Positions 49,987 to 62,638 of a stretch of 64,000 nucleotides of DNA are shown one piece after another (position 1 is the stretch's first letter; the number at the start of each line of letters is the position of its first letter). The notes under the pieces are model-generated. The model was not told where the DNA came from and made no database searches. It saw only the letters and a program-made list of their open reading frames with translations. Source of the DNA: Aeromicrobium endophyticum (GTDB lineage Bacteria > Actinomycetota > Actinomycetes > Propionibacteriales > Nocardioidaceae); contig NZ_QUBR01000002.1 in assembly GCF_003586285.1 (NCBI RefSeq), positions 620,001 through 684,000 of the forward strand. Direction: 5' to 3'. Made by a program: the position numbers and the translations under genes.

Positions 49987-50010
49987 CCCCCCATCGTAGG
50001 CGTCGCGACC

Positions 50011-50045
50011 CAACCCGGCTGAGGTCACGGCCAACCCGGCTGAGG
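50011..50045. repeat. Tandem 14-bp repeat, period 21
   Basis: CAACCCGGCTGAGG occurs at 50011-50024 and 50032-50045 in the divergent moaA/SURF1 intergenic region. The two-turn spacing suggests a regulator-binding direct repeat. Confidence 0.5.
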
Positions 50046-50076
50046 CCGACTTGGCGCCGACAACTAACGTCGTGGT

Positions 50077-50871
50077 GTGTATCGCTTCATGCTGAGCGCA
50101 CGGTGGATCGGCTTCGCGATCTTCGTCATCGCGCTCGCCGCCGTCTGCACCCGCCTGGGCCTCTGGCAGATGCACAAGCTCGAGCTGCGGCTCGATCGCA
50201 ACGACGTCATCACCAAGCACTTCTCGACCGATCCCGTCGACATCGGCTCGGCCCTGCCCAGCGGCACCGAGGTCGACAAGACCAACGAGTGGACACGCGT
50301 CACGGCTGTCGGCACCTACGACCTCTCGCAGCAGCTGACCGTCAAGTTCACGACCCGCGACGGAGCACCGGGCGTCGACGTCGTCACGCCGCTCGTGCTC
50401 GCGTCGGGCGACGCGGTGCTCGTCGACCGCGGCTGGATCGAGACCCAGAACACCGTCAAGCGTCCCAAGGTCCCCGCTCCCCCCCAGGGCACCGTCACGG
50501 TCGAGGGATGGCTGCGCCAGAACAACGGAGCGGGCGGCGATGCCGTGCGACCGTCCGAGGGGCAGATCCGGGCGATCTCCAGCGACGCCCTGGGCAAGGT
50601 CATGCCGTACGACCTGGTCGACGGCTACGTCAACCTGCAGCGCCAGTCGCCCGCACCGGCCGCGTCCCTGGCCGCCGAGCCCAAGCCCGAGCTCGGACAG
50701 GGCCCGCACTTCTTCTACGCCCTGCAGTGGTGGTTCTTCGCGCTGCTCGCCGTGGTCGGCTACATCTGGTTCGCCCGCGCCGAGGCCAAGGAGCGTCGCA
50801 ACCCCACCCGCGTCGACGGCTTCGCGGGCCCCGACCCGAAGAAGCCCGTTGGGTCCTCGACCCGACCATGA
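50077..50871 (+). CDS. SURF1 family cytochrome oxidase assembly protein
   Basis: The 264-residue protein has the SURF1 architecture: N-terminal helix (WIGFAIFVIALAAVCTRLGLW), a periplasmic domain with LVDRGWIETQ, GWLRQNNGAGG and LVDGYVNLQRQ, and a C-terminal helix (HFFYALQWWFFALLAVVGYI) starting with the conserved HFxYALQWW. It assists haem a insertion into cytochrome c oxidase. It starts with GTG 50077. Confidence 0.93.
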   Translation: MYRFMLSARWIGFAIFVIALAAVCTRLGLWQMHKLELRLDRNDVITKHFSTDPVDIGSALPSGTEVDKTNEWTRVTAVGTYDLSQQLTVKFTTRDGAPGVDVVTPLVLASGDAVLVDRGWIETQNTVKRPKVPAPPQGTVTVEGWLRQNNGAGGDAVRPSEGQIRAISSDALGKVMPYDLVDGYVNLQRQSPAPAASLAAEPKPELGQGPHFFYALQWWFFALLAVVGYIWFARAEAKERRNPTRVDGFAGPDPKKPVGSSTRP

Positions 50872-50903
50872 GCCGAGGGAGCGCAGCGAGCGAAGGCAGG
50901 CGC

Positions 50904-50941
50904 CCAGGCGGAGCCTGGCAGCCGTGAGGAACGAGCGGCTG
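50904..50941. terminator. Paired small hairpins between convergent genes
   Basis: CCAGGC-GGA-GCCTGG (50904-50918) is followed by CAGCCG...CGGCTG (50919-50941). They lie in a repeat-like stretch (GCGCAGCGAGCGAAGG) between the SURF1 and ABC-F stops and probably end both transcripts. Confidence 0.45.
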
Positions 50942-50962
50942 TAGCGGCGAAGACGCGCGCCC

Positions 50963-52561
<1,599 letters not shown>

Positions 52562-52655
52562 GAAGAACCTTCAGGTTGGTGTGAGGGGGTCGACGGAGCG
52601 CAGATCGCGCTCGACGTCATTCCCGCTGGTAGAAGCTCACCCGACCAGTCTACGT

Positions 52656-52753
52656 CCCCGCTGACGCGTGGGTTGCGCCCCTGTGACGCGTGGGTTGGTG
52701 TCATTGCCCACATCCGCAACCCGCGCATCAGCGGGGCACAACCCACGCGTCAG
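52656..52753. repeat. Four-copy interleaved inverted repeats in the ABC-F leader
   Basis: Copies A (52656-52677) and B (52682-52697) share CTG(-/T)GACGCGTGGGTTG; their reverse complements A' (52714-52735; 20 of 22 match) and B' (52738-52753) follow in the same order. A pairs with A' and B with B', an interleaved order that can also form A-B' or B-A'. The cluster lies between sufT and the ABC-F start. Confidence 0.7.
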
Positions 52754-52755
52754 CG

Positions 52756-53118
52756 TCAGCCGATGTTGAAGCCGAGGGCCCGCAGCATCTCGCGGCCGTC
52801 GTCGGTGATCTTGTCGGGGCCCCACGGCGGCATCCAGACCCACTCGATGCGGAAGTCGTTGACGATGCCGTCGAGCGCCGCGCGGGTCTGGTCCTCGATG
52901 ACGTCGGTCAGCGGGCACGCAGCCGACGTCAGCGTCATCGACAGCACGGTGTTGCTGTGCTCGTCGACGTCGGCGCCGTAGACCAGGCCGAGGTCGACGA
53001 CGTTGATGCCGAGCTCGGGGTCGACGACGTCCTTCATCGCCTCGAGGACGTCCTCGGTCGTGGTGGCGCCGGCCGGGGCCGTGCTGACCTCGGGCAGGTC
53101 GCTGTGATCAGTGGTCAT
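52756..53118 (-). CDS. sufT: SufT-like metal-sulfur cluster assembly protein (DUF59)
   Basis: The 120-residue MIP18/DUF59 protein has VLEAMKDVVDPELGINVVDL, SMTLTSAACPLTDVIEDQTR and VWMPPWGPDKITDDGRE. It supports Fe-S maturation. It is the last gene of the suf operon; its start overlaps the sufU stop (ATGA). Confidence 0.92.
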   Translation of the reverse strand: MTTDHSDLPEVSTAPAGATTTEDVLEAMKDVVDPELGINVVDLGLVYGADVDEHSNTVLSMTLTSAACPLTDVIEDQTRAALDGIVNDFRIEWVWMPPWGPDKITDDGREMLRALGFNIG

Positions 53119-53606
53119 GCGGGATCTCCCGTGGTTGCTGAGTCGGTGGTTGAGGTGTTGGTGGTGACGAGCGCCTGCGAGACGGCGTCCTTCCAGGCCA
53201 TCCAGCCCAGCAACGCGCACTTGATGCGCGCCGGGAACTGGGCGACGCCGGCGAAGGCGATGCCGTCCTCGAGCACATCCTCGTCGGGCTCGACCTTGCC
53301 CTTGCCCTGCATCAGCTCGGTGAAGCTGTCGAGGACGGTCATGCCCTCGGTGACGCTCTTGCCGATGATGAGGTCGTTCAGCACCGAGGTGGATGCCTGG
53401 CTGATCGAGCAGCCCTGCGCGTCGTACGACACGTCACTGACGGTCTCGCCGTCGAGGTGCACGCGCAGCGTCACCTCGTCGCCGCACGTCGGGTTGACGT
53501 GGTGCACCTCGGCCTCGAACGGCTCGCGCAGTCCGGCGCCGTGCGGGTGCTTGTAGTGGTCGAGGATGATCTCCTGGTAGAGCGCATCCATGGCCGCGGT
53601 GTTCAT
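53115..53606 (-). CDS. sufU: Fe-S cluster assembly protein SufU
   Basis: The 163-residue protein has the SufU/IscU-fold ligands Cys41 (NPTCGDEV, with Asp43), Cys66 (AQGCSISQAS) and Cys130 (RIKCALLGW). The 18-21 residue insertion between the second and third cysteines that marks SufU is present (MQGKGKVEPDEDVLEDG). It receives sulfur from SufS via a zinc site. It lies between sufS and sufT. Confidence 0.94.
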   Translation of the reverse strand: MNTAAMDALYQEIILDHYKHPHGAGLREPFEAEVHHVNPTCGDEVTLRVHLDGETVSDVSYDAQGCSISQASTSVLNDLIIGKSVTEGMTVLDSFTELMQGKGKVEPDEDVLEDGIAFAGVAQFPARIKCALLGWMAWKDAVSQALVTTNTSTTDSATTGDPA

Positions 53607-53631
53607 CGCGCCTCCCTGGTCTCGGGTCGCC

Positions 53632-54882
53632 TCATGCGAAGTACTTCTTGGTGAAGTGCAACGCCTCGACCAGCGCATCGATTTCCTGCTCGGTCGTGTA
53701 GAGGTAGAACGACGCACGGGTCGTCGCCTGCACGCCGAAGCGCAGGTGCGCCGGCTTGGCGCAGTGATGGCCGGCGCGCACCGCGATGCCCCGCGAGTCG
53801 AGCAGCTGCGAGACGTCGTGCGGGTGGACGCCGTCGAGCGTGAAGCTGACCGCTCCCCCGCGCATGACGGCCTCCTTCGGCCCGACGATCGTCAGACCGT
53901 CGATCTCCTGCATGGCACCGAGCGCATAGGCCGTGATGGCCTGCTCGTGCGCCGCGACGTTCTCCATGCCGATGGCACTGAGGTAGTCGACGGCCGCGCC
54001 CAGGCCGACCGACTGCGCGATCGGCGGGGTGCCGGCCTCGAACCGCGCCGGCGGGGGCGCGTACGTCGAGCCCTGCATCGTGACGGTCTCGATCATCTCG
54101 CCGCCGCCCAGGAACGGGGGCAGCTCGGCCAGCAGGTCGTAGCGACCCCACAGGACGCCGATGCCGGTCGGTCCGACGACCTTGTGGCCGGTGAACGCGA
54201 CGAAGTCGGCACCGAGCGCCGCGACGTCGACCGGGAACTGCGGCACGGCCTGCGAGGCGTCGATGACGACCAGCGCGCCGACCGAGTGGGCCTTGGCGAT
54301 GACGGTCTCGACCGGGTTGATCGTGCCCAGCATGTTGGACACCCAGGTCAACGAGACCACCTTGGTGCGCTCGGTGATCAGCTGATCGATGTCGTCGAGA
54401 TCGAGCCGGCCCTCGTCGGTGACGCCGAACCAGCGCAGGCTCGCGCCGGAGCGCTGGGCCAGCTGCTGCCACGGGACGATGTTGGAGTGGTGCTCCATCT
54501 CGGTGATGACGATCTCGTCGCCGTCGCCGACCCGTCCTGCGTCGCCCAGCACGCGGGCGACGAGGTTGAGCGCCTCGGAGGCGTTCTTGGTGTAGACGAC
54601 CTCGTCGCGGCCGGGCGCGTTGATGAACGCCGCGACCTTGTCGCGCCCCAGCTCGAACGCGGCACTGGCCTCGGCACCGAGGTGGTGCATCGCGCGGGCC
54701 ACGTTGGCGTTGTGCAGCCGGTAGTGGTCATCGATCGCCTCGATGACCTGCAGCGGCTTCTGCGAGGTGTTGGCGCTGTCGAGGTAGACCAGCGGCAGGT
54801 CACCGGGCAGCCGGCGTCCCAGGATCGGGAAGTCACCCCGGATCCTGGCCACGTCGTACGCGGTCCCCTCGACGACGGTCAC
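53632..54882 (-). CDS. sufS: Cysteine desulfurase SufS
   Basis: The 416-residue PLP-dependent group II desulfurase liberates sulfur from cysteine. PLP Lys lies in FTGHKVVGPTG, with the His in EMEHHSNIVPW; the catalytic Cys is in RAGHHCAKPAH and the C-terminus shows the SufS-type RASFYLYTTEQEIDAL. GTG 54882 overlaps the sufC stop. Confidence 0.95.
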   Translation of the reverse strand: MTVVEGTAYDVARIRGDFPILGRRLPGDLPLVYLDSANTSQKPLQVIEAIDDHYRLHNANVARAMHHLGAEASAAFELGRDKVAAFINAPGRDEVVYTKNASEALNLVARVLGDAGRVGDGDEIVITEMEHHSNIVPWQQLAQRSGASLRWFGVTDEGRLDLDDIDQLITERTKVVSLTWVSNMLGTINPVETVIAKAHSVGALVVIDASQAVPQFPVDVAALGADFVAFTGHKVVGPTGIGVLWGRYDLLAELPPFLGGGEMIETVTMQGSTYAPPPARFEAGTPPIAQSVGLGAAVDYLSAIGMENVAAHEQAITAYALGAMQEIDGLTIVGPKEAVMRGGAVSFTLDGVHPHDVSQLLDSRGIAVRAGHHCAKPAHLRFGVQATTRASFYLYTTEQEIDALVEALHFTKKYFA

Positions 54883-55640
54883 AGCGCGGCAGCCTTCACG
54901 TACTTGTCGTAGCCGTTGGCCTCGAGCTCGTCGGCGAGCTCGGGTCCGCCCTGGTCGGCGACGCGGCCGGCGACGAACACGTGCACGTAGTCGGGCTTGA
55001 TGTACCGCAGGATGCGCGTGTAGTGCGTGATGAGCAGGACGCCGCGGTCGCCCTGGTCGCTGTAGCGGTTGACGCCCTCGGAGACGACCCGCAGGGCGTC
55101 GATGTCGAGGCCGGAGTCGGTCTCGTCGAGCACCGCGAACTTGGGGTTGAGCAGCTCGAGCTGCGCGATCTCGTGGCGCTTCTTCTCGCCGCCGGAGAAG
55201 CCCTCGTTGACGCTGCGCTGGGCGAAGTCCTTGTCGAGGGTCACGCGCTCGAGAGCGGCGTTGACGTCCTTGACCCACGTGCGCAGCTTGGGAGCCTCGC
55301 CGTCGATGGCGGTCTTGGCGGTGCGCAGGAAGTTCGCGACCGAGACGCCCGGCACCTCGACGGGGTACTGCATCGCCAGGAACAGGCCCGCACGAGCGCG
55401 CTCGTCGACCGACATCGACAGGATGTCGACGCCGTCGAGCGTCACGGTGCCGCTGGTGATGTTGTACTTCGGGTGGCCGGCGATGGAGTAGGCCAGCGTC
55501 GACTTGCCGGAGCCGTTGGGCCCCATGATGGCGTGGACCTCACCGGTCTTGACGGTCAGGTCGACCCCCTTGAGGATCTCCTTCTCGCCCTCCTCGGTGG
55601 TGACCGTGACGTGCAGGTCCTTGATCTCGAGTGTTGCCAT
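54879..55640 (-). CDS. sufC: Fe-S cluster assembly ATPase SufC
   Basis: The 253-residue ABC-type ATPase has GPNGSGKST, the SufC signature FSGGEKKRHEIAQLELL, and LDETDSGLDIDAL. It forms the SufBCD scaffold with SufB and SufD. It starts MATLEIKDLHVTV with 2 bp between its start and the Rieske gene's stop. Confidence 0.95.
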   Translation of the reverse strand: MATLEIKDLHVTVTTEEGEKEILKGVDLTVKTGEVHAIMGPNGSGKSTLAYSIAGHPKYNITSGTVTLDGVDILSMSVDERARAGLFLAMQYPVEVPGVSVANFLRTAKTAIDGEAPKLRTWVKDVNAALERVTLDKDFAQRSVNEGFSGGEKKRHEIAQLELLNPKFAVLDETDSGLDIDALRVVSEGVNRYSDQGDRGVLLITHYTRILRYIKPDYVHVFVAGRVADQGGPELADELEANGYDKYVKAAAL

Positions 55641-55642
55641 GT

Positions 55643-55963
55643 TCAGCTCCTGGGGGTGGAGAGATCGACCATCACGGTGTCTCCCTCGATCTGGGTGGAA
55701 TAGGTCGGTACGGCCTCGGTGGCCGGGAGGTTGAGCGGTGTGCCGGTGCGGACGTCGAAGCGCGAGCCGTGCAGCCAGCACTCGATCTCGCAACCGTCGA
55801 CCTCTCCCTCGGACAGCGGGATCGACGCGTGCGAGCACTCGTCGCGGACGGCGTAGACGTCGTCTCCGTCGCGGACGAGGGCGATCTCCTGGCCGCCGAT
55901 CTCGACGGCCAGCGCTCCCCCGTCCGGGACGTCGGCGAGCGGCGCCGCTGCTACGAACGGCAT
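55643..55963 (-). CDS. Rieske-type [2Fe-2S] ferredoxin in suf operon
   Basis: The 106-residue non-haem Rieske protein has the ligands Cys43-x-His45 (CSH) and Cys62-x2-His65 (CWLH). It resembles the NirD/biphenyl ferredoxin-type component. In actinobacterial suf operons it regularly sits between sufD and sufC; it may deliver electrons or monitor Fe-S state. Its start overlaps the sufD stop (ATGA). Confidence 0.92.
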   Translation of the reverse strand: MPFVAAAPLADVPDGGALAVEIGGQEIALVRDGDDVYAVRDECSHASIPLSEGEVDGCEIECWLHGSRFDVRTGTPLNLPATEAVPTYSTQIEGDTVMVDLSTPRS

Positions 55964-57161
55964 CAGTCGATGCGTCCCACGTGCTCGGCGAGCTCGGCCT
56001 CGATCGAGGCGACGAGACGCTCCTGCAGCGCCGGCACGCCGATGCGACGGATGATGTCGTTGAAGAAGCCGTGCACGACGAGTCGGCGCGCCTCCTCCTC
56101 GGGGATGCCGCGGCTCTGCAGGTAGAACAGGTGCTGGTCGTCGAAGCGACCGGTCGTCGAGGCGTGCCCGGCGCCCTCGATGTCGCCGGTCTCGATCTCG
56201 AGGTTGGGCACCGAGTCGGCCTTCGCCCCGTCGGTGAGCACCAGGTTGTCGTTGCTCTCGTAGGTCAGGATGCCCTCGGCCTCCTTGCGGATCAGCACGT
56301 TGCCGATCCACACGGTGTGGGCGTCCTGGCCCTGCAGCGCGCCCTTGTACTCGACGTTGCTCTTGGTGCGAGGCGCCGTGTGGTCGGCGAACAGGCGGTG
56401 CTCGATGTGCTGGCCGGCGTCGGCGAAGTACACGCCGAGCATCTCGACGCTGCCGCCGGTGCCCCGGTAGTCGGCCGACGTGCTGGCTCGCACGACGTCG
56501 CCGCCGAGCGAGACGGCCACGTGACGGAGCTCGGCGTCGCGTCCGACCGTGGCGTGCTGGGTGACGACGTGGACGCTGTCGTCGTTCCAGTCCTGGATCG
56601 TGACGAACGTCAGGTGGGCGCCGTCCTCGACGACGACCTCGATGTTCTCGGCCCAGGTGGCCGATCCGTCATAGTCGACGACCACGACAGCGCGCGAGAA
56701 GCGTCCGGCGCGCACCAGCAGGTGGCCGGCGCCGGCCTTCTCGATGCCGGCACCGTGCAGGCGGATCGTGGTGGGCTGCTCGATCTCGGCGTCGGCCGGG
56801 ATCGTCACCTCGAACACCGAGGTGGCGGCGGCCCAGGCACGCGCCGAGACGCGGTCGACGGGCACGTAGCCCGAGACGCCGCGCGCCGAGTCGGCGACCG
56901 GCACCGAGACGGCCGTGACGCCGGGGGCGGCGTCGACCTCGACCGTGTGGTGGTCGCCGTCGAGCGGCGCGTCCTTGTGCAGGTCGCGCAGGCGCTTGAG
57001 CGGGGTGAACCGCCAGATCTCCTCGAGACCCGTGGGGACGGGGTGGTCGGCGAGGTCGAACGACCCCTCCGGGTGCAGGTGTGACTCCACAGGGCTCAAT
57101 TCGAGCGCCTTGGCCATCGAGTCTTGGATTGCCTCGGAGCCATCCACGAAGCTAGACGTCG

Positions 57162-57165
<4 letters not shown>
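55963..57165 (-). CDS. sufD: Fe-S cluster assembly protein SufD
   Basis: The 400-residue scaffold protein has a C-terminal beta-helix typical of SufB/Suf[21 protein letters not shown] and [20 protein letters not shown] with [16 protein letters not shown]. It forms a heterodimer with SufB. It overlaps sufB (ATGA). Confidence 0.95.
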
Positions 57166-58615
<1,450 letters not shown>

Positions 58616-58619
<4 letters not shown>

Positions 58620-59314
58620 GAGGGCAACCTCTCTGCGGTGGTGGGGTTCGTGGGGGTGGCGGGCAGGTGGGTCGTGCAGACTCCGTCGCCGTGGGCGATC
58701 GTGGCGAGTCGCTGCACGTGCGAGCCGAGCAGGCGGGAGAACATCTCTGCCTCGGCCTCGCACATCTGGGGGAACTCCTCGGCCACGTGGGCGACCGGGC
58801 AGTGGTGCTGGCAGATCTGGGCTCCGGCCGGCGTGGTGCTGACCGAGGCCGCGAAGCCGTCGTCGGTCAGTGCCTGGGCCAGGACGGCCGGACGCTGGGC
58901 GGGATCGGCCAGCTCGAGCAGCGGACGGTAGCGACTCTCGAGGTCGACGAGGCGGTGACGTGCGAAGTCCATGACCGCGGCGTCTCCGCCGGTGTCGGCC
59001 AGGTAGCGCAGGGCACCCGCGGCCAGCTTGTCGTAGGCCTGCTCGAAGCCGTCGCGGCCGGCATCGGTGATGGCGAAGACCTTGGCCGGACGGCCGCGTC
59101 CGCGCTGGCCGGTGATGCGCTGGTCGCGTGCCTCGACGACGCCCTCGACGATGAGCTGGTCGAGGTGGCGACGCACGGCGGCCGGGGTGAGACCGAGCTG
59201 CTCGGCGAGGTCGGCGGCCGTGGTGGGGCCGTTCTCGAGGATGGTCTGCGAGACGCGTGTGCGCGTGGGAGCGTCGTCGACCGACACCTTCTCCACTGGC
59301 TGCACGTATTTCAC
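58616..59314 (-). CDS. sufR: SufR-like Fe-S-sensing transcriptional regulator
   Basis: The 232-residue regulator has an ArsR/DeoR-like winged helix at residues 17-66 ([20 protein letters not shown]) and a C-terminal Fe-S site with Cys168, Cys172, Cys185 and Cys213 ([19 protein letters not shown]). It is the first gene of the suf operon. Its GTG start lies inside an ACACT-N5-TGTGA operator (59311-59325), so repression of its own leaderless transcript is likely. Confidence 0.93.
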
Positions 59315-59325
59315 AACACCAGTGT
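59311..59325 (-). promoter_or_regulatory. SufR-type operator ACACT-N5-TGTGA overlapping the sufR start
   Basis: On the minus strand ACACTGGTGTTGTGA matches the ACACT-N5-TGTGA palindrome reported for mycobacterial SufR. The last TGTGA contains the GTG start codon of sufR. No Shine-Dalgarno sequence is seen, so transcription probably begins at or next to the start. Confidence 0.75.
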
Positions 59326-59362
59326 GCCGTTAATGATTCCGACCGTTCAAGGAAGGACTGCC

Positions 59363-60631
59363 TTACCGCGGCCCGGACTCGACGGCACCAGCCGGAAGCA
59401 CGGCGGCATCGGCAGCGCGGGTGCCCGCCTCCCAGCCCCGTGCGTCGAACCTCCGACGACGTGATCCCGTCGTGACGTGCGGGAAGAGACGCTCGACCTC
59501 GTCGGCGACGGCTTCGGCCTGGCGTCGCAGCACTGGCACGAGCACGGCCCCATAGCTGTCGGCCGCCTCGTGCGCCGACGAGCTGAGGCGTTCGGCGATG
59601 CGGGTGGCGAACGCCTGCAGGAAGGCCCGCCGGAAGCCGGTCCCCGATGCCTCGGCTCGCGTCATGGCCCTGGTCGCCTGGACGAGGGTCGAGGTGAACA
59701 GCAGATCGACCTGCTCGACGTCGATCGGCAGGCCGATCAGCGTCACGCTGGACGAGAACTCGCTCCAGATCGCCGTGACCCGGTTGGCCTCCGCGACGGC
59801 GTGCAGCAAGGTGGCCTTCTCGAGGGCGTAGGGCTGGTCGATCAGCACCCTGATCCCCCGGACGTCGAAGACCTCGCCCGCATCGGCCGTCAACAGCGCC
59901 TCGTCGATCGAGTGACGCGTCATGAGGTCCTGCGCCTTGGCGGTGAAGGCCTCCGCCTCGGCGGCGAACTCGGTCGACTCGGCCTTGGCCAGCAGCGAGC
60001 GCACCTTCGAGAGCATCTTGGCGCGCTGCTCGCCGTGCTGTGGCGAGGACGCCTGCGCTGGTGCCGGACGCTGACGACCCCATCGGGACGGCGGGGCCGA
60101 CAAGAGCTGGGAGGCCGGGAGGATGCGCAGCAGGTCGAGCGTCACGAGTGCGCTGACCCACTGCTGCACGCCGGCCCGGCCGCCGCGTGCCAGCAGGTCG
60201 TCGACCCCGACCGACTCTCCGTGCTGCTCACGCAGGGCGTCGAGCTGGTCGGTCCATTCTCGTGGGGCGGTGTCGGCGGAGCTGCCGCCACTCGGCTCGA
60301 GGAGGACGGCCCGCGCGGTCCAGCGCGCGGCAGGCTTGGACCCCCTCCGTCCGGCCGTGTGGACCAGGTCGCGCGGCTGCCACCCGCTCTCCCACGCCGC
60401 GGCGATCCTCGCGAACACCTCGTCGACGACGAGGGCGGCGGGATCGCCGGAGTCAGCGGTGGCCGCGGAACCCAGCTCGTTGAGCCGGGCGATGCGGGGT
60501 CCGAGGCCACCCGGGGCGGCGGAGGCGAACTTCGCTGCGACGTCGATCAGGGTACGGACGTCGTCGGGACCGGGCGATCGACCCATGGAACGGCGTCGTG
60601 CCTCGCGCTGCTGCCTGCTCTGACTGCCCAT
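59363..60631 (-). CDS. DUF2786 domain-containing protein
   Basis: The 422-residue protein contains the DUF2786 stretch [20 protein letters not shown] ... [20 protein letters not shown] near residues 205-250. Upstream helices and a C-terminal helical domain ([20 protein letters not shown]) follow. ATG 60631 is preferred: GGGAGG lies 9 nt upstream. The family has no known biochemical function. The gene is monocistronic. Confidence 0.8.
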   Translation of the reverse strand: MGSQSRQQREARRRSMGRSPGPDDVRTLIDVAAKFASAAPGGLGPRIARLNELGSAATADSGDPAALVVDEVFARIAAAWESGWQPRDLVHTAGRRGSKPAARWTARAVLLEPSGGSSADTAPREWTDQLDALREQHGESVGVDDLLARGGRAGVQQWVSALVTLDLLRILPASQLLSAPPSRWGRQRPAPAQASSPQHGEQRAKMLSKVRSLLAKAESTEFAAEAEAFTAKAQDLMTRHSIDEALLTADAGEVFDVRGIRVLIDQPYALEKATLLHAVAEANRVTAIWSEFSSSVTLIGLPIDVEQVDLLFTSTLVQATRAMTRAEASGTGFRRAFLQAFATRIAERLSSSAHEAADSYGAVLVPVLRRQAEAVADEVERLFPHVTTGSRRRRFDARGWEAGTRAADAAVLPAGAVESGPR

Positions 60632-60728
60632 GTCGACCATCCTCCCAACGCCCCAGCGCGCCGGGCCCCGCCCGTCCACAGCCGGGCCCGGCGCGCTTCT
60701 CCGGTGACTCGACGTCACCGGCGGCGCA

Positions 60729-61418
60729 TCAGCTGGACGTGTCCGCGAGCAGCTCGATCAGCGCCGCGGCTGCCGGGGCCGACGACGCGGGGTTCTGGCC
60801 CGTGATGAGCAGACCGTCGCGCACCACGTGAGGGCCCCAGTCGTCGCCCTGCGTGTAACGACCGCCCTTCTCCTTGAGCATGTCCTCGACCAGGAACGGG
60901 ACGACGTCGGTCAGGCCGACCCCCGACTCCTCGGAGTTCGTGAACCCCGTGACGTCCCTGCCCTCGACCAGCGGCGCGCCGGACGGCGTCGTCACGTGCC
61001 GCAGGACGCCGGGCGCGTGGCAGACCAGCGCGACGGGCTTGTCGGCGGCGAGCGCTCCCTCGATGAGGGCCTTGGAGACGGGGTCCTCGGCGAGGTCCCA
61101 GAGCGGTCCGTGTCCACCGGCGTAGAAGACGGCGTCGAACGCGGTCGGATCGACGCTGTCGAGCCGCACGGTCGACGACAGCGCGGCCGAGGCCTCGGCG
61201 TCGGACTCGAACCGTCGCGTGTCGTCGGTCTGCGCATCGGGCTCGTTGCTCTTGGGGTCGAGCGGCGGCCGGCCGCCCTTCGGGGACGCCAACGTGATGT
61301 CGGCGCCGGCGCGGACGAACTCGTAGTAGGGGGCGGCGAGCTCTTCGAGCCAGAATCCGGTCTTCTCCCCGGTGTCTCCGAGCTCGTCGTGCGAGGTGAG
61401 GACGATGAGAACCTTCAC
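60729..61418 (-). CDS. DJ-1/PfpI (Hsp31-like) family protein
   Basis: The 229-residue product matches type 1 glutamine amidotransferase domain proteins of the DJ-1/Hsp31 group. The nucleophile Cys lies in PVALVCHAPGVLR, with AVFYAGGHGPLWDL supplying the oxyanion and His region. It starts with GTG 61418 preceded by AAGGAG. Members act as glyoxalase III, chaperones or proteases; which one cannot be said. Confidence 0.9.
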   Translation of the reverse strand: MKVLIVLTSHDELGDTGEKTGFWLEELAAPYYEFVRAGADITLASPKGGRPPLDPKSNEPDAQTDDTRRFESDAEASAALSSTVRLDSVDPTAFDAVFYAGGHGPLWDLAEDPVSKALIEGALAADKPVALVCHAPGVLRHVTTPSGAPLVEGRDVTGFTNSEESGVGLTDVVPFLVEDMLKEKGGRYTQGDDWGPHVVRDGLLITGQNPASSAPAAAALIELLADTSS

Positions 61419-61510
61419 TGAAACTCCTTGGTGAGGACGGGCCGACATCCACGCCTGTCGGCTGGTGTCGGATCACTCCCACACTCCCACGCACGGCCTA
61501 GAGTCGTGCC

Positions 61511-62554
61511 ATGGCAAGCGATGCGGTCGAGATCGAGGCGGGCGGCCGGACGGTGCGCGTGTCCAGCCCGACCCGGGTCATCTACGAGGCCACCGACTTC
61601 TCGGCCGAGGTCACCAAGCTGATGGTCGCCGAGTACTACGTGGCCGTCGAGGACGGGCTGATGCGCGCGCTGCGCGAGCGTCCGGTCGCGCTCGAGCGGT
61701 GGCCGAAGGGCATCCGCGAGGGCATGGAGATGTCGACGCGGGCCGACTCGCACGGCGACGCGTTCTACCAGAAGCGCATGATGCGCGGTGCACCGTCGTA
61801 CGTCGAGAGCACGCGCGTGCTGTTCCCGTCCGGACGTGCCGCCGACGAGATGTGCATGACCGAGATCGCCGTCGCGGCGTGGGCCGCGCACATGGGAGCC
61901 GTCACCTTCCACCCGTGGCCCACGCGCCGCGCCGACAACGACCGTCCCGACGAGCTGCGCATCGACCTCGACCCGTTCGGTGCCGCGACGTTCGGCGACG
62001 CGGTGCGCATCGCCTCGGTCGCACGCGACCTGTTCGCCGAGCTGGGCGTGCGTGCCTTCGCCAAGACCAGCGGCAAGCGTGGCATCCACGTCTACGCGCG
62101 CATCGAGCCGCGGTGGACGTTCACCGACGTCCGGCACGCGGCCATCGGCTTCGCCCGCGAGCTGGAGCGCCGCGCCGACGGCGTCACCACCAAGTGGTGG
62201 AAGGAGGAGCGGGCCGACAACGTGTTCGTCGACTTCAACCAGAACTGCCGCGACCGCACGATCGCGTCCGCCTACAGCCTGCGGCCCTCCCCCGGCGCGA
62301 CGGTCTCGATGCCCGTCACCTGGGACGAGCTGGCCGACCTGACCGATCCGCGCGACTTCACGCTGCACACCGTCCCTGACAAGCTCGCGGCGGACGGCGA
62401 CGCGTGGTCGGAGATCGACGACGTCGCCCACGACCTCGCGCCCCTGCTCGCGCTGTGGGCCGACGACCCGACCGAGATGCCCTACCCACCCGAGTACCCG
62501 AAGATGCCTGGCGAGCCGAAGCGGGTGCAGCCGAGCAAGGCGAAGAAGGCGTAG
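61511..62554 (+). CDS. LigD-type DNA polymerase/primase domain protein
   Basis: The 347-residue protein is a stand-alone PolDom of the archaeo-eukaryotic primase superfamily: DELRIDLDPF provides the catalytic Asp pair (DLD), with AKTSGKRGIHVYARIEP and KWWKEERADNVFVDFNQN following. It lacks the ligase and nuclease domains of full LigD. Such proteins act in non-homologous end joining or repair with Ku and a separate ligase, none of which is in the window. Confidence 0.93.
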   Translation: MASDAVEIEAGGRTVRVSSPTRVIYEATDFSAEVTKLMVAEYYVAVEDGLMRALRERPVALERWPKGIREGMEMSTRADSHGDAFYQKRMMRGAPSYVESTRVLFPSGRAADEMCMTEIAVAAWAAHMGAVTFHPWPTRRADNDRPDELRIDLDPFGAATFGDAVRIASVARDLFAELGVRAFAKTSGKRGIHVYARIEPRWTFTDVRHAAIGFARELERRADGVTTKWWKEERADNVFVDFNQNCRDRTIASAYSLRPSPGATVSMPVTWDELADLTDPRDFTLHTVPDKLAADGDAWSEIDDVAHDLAPLLALWADDPTEMPYPPEYPKMPGEPKRVQPSKAKKA

Positions 62555-62638
62555 CCGCGTCCAGGACGTCATCACCGATGCGGTGACCCAGGTACTGACG
62601 TGATGACGTCCGGGGCGGGCGCCCACGCAGGGTCGACG

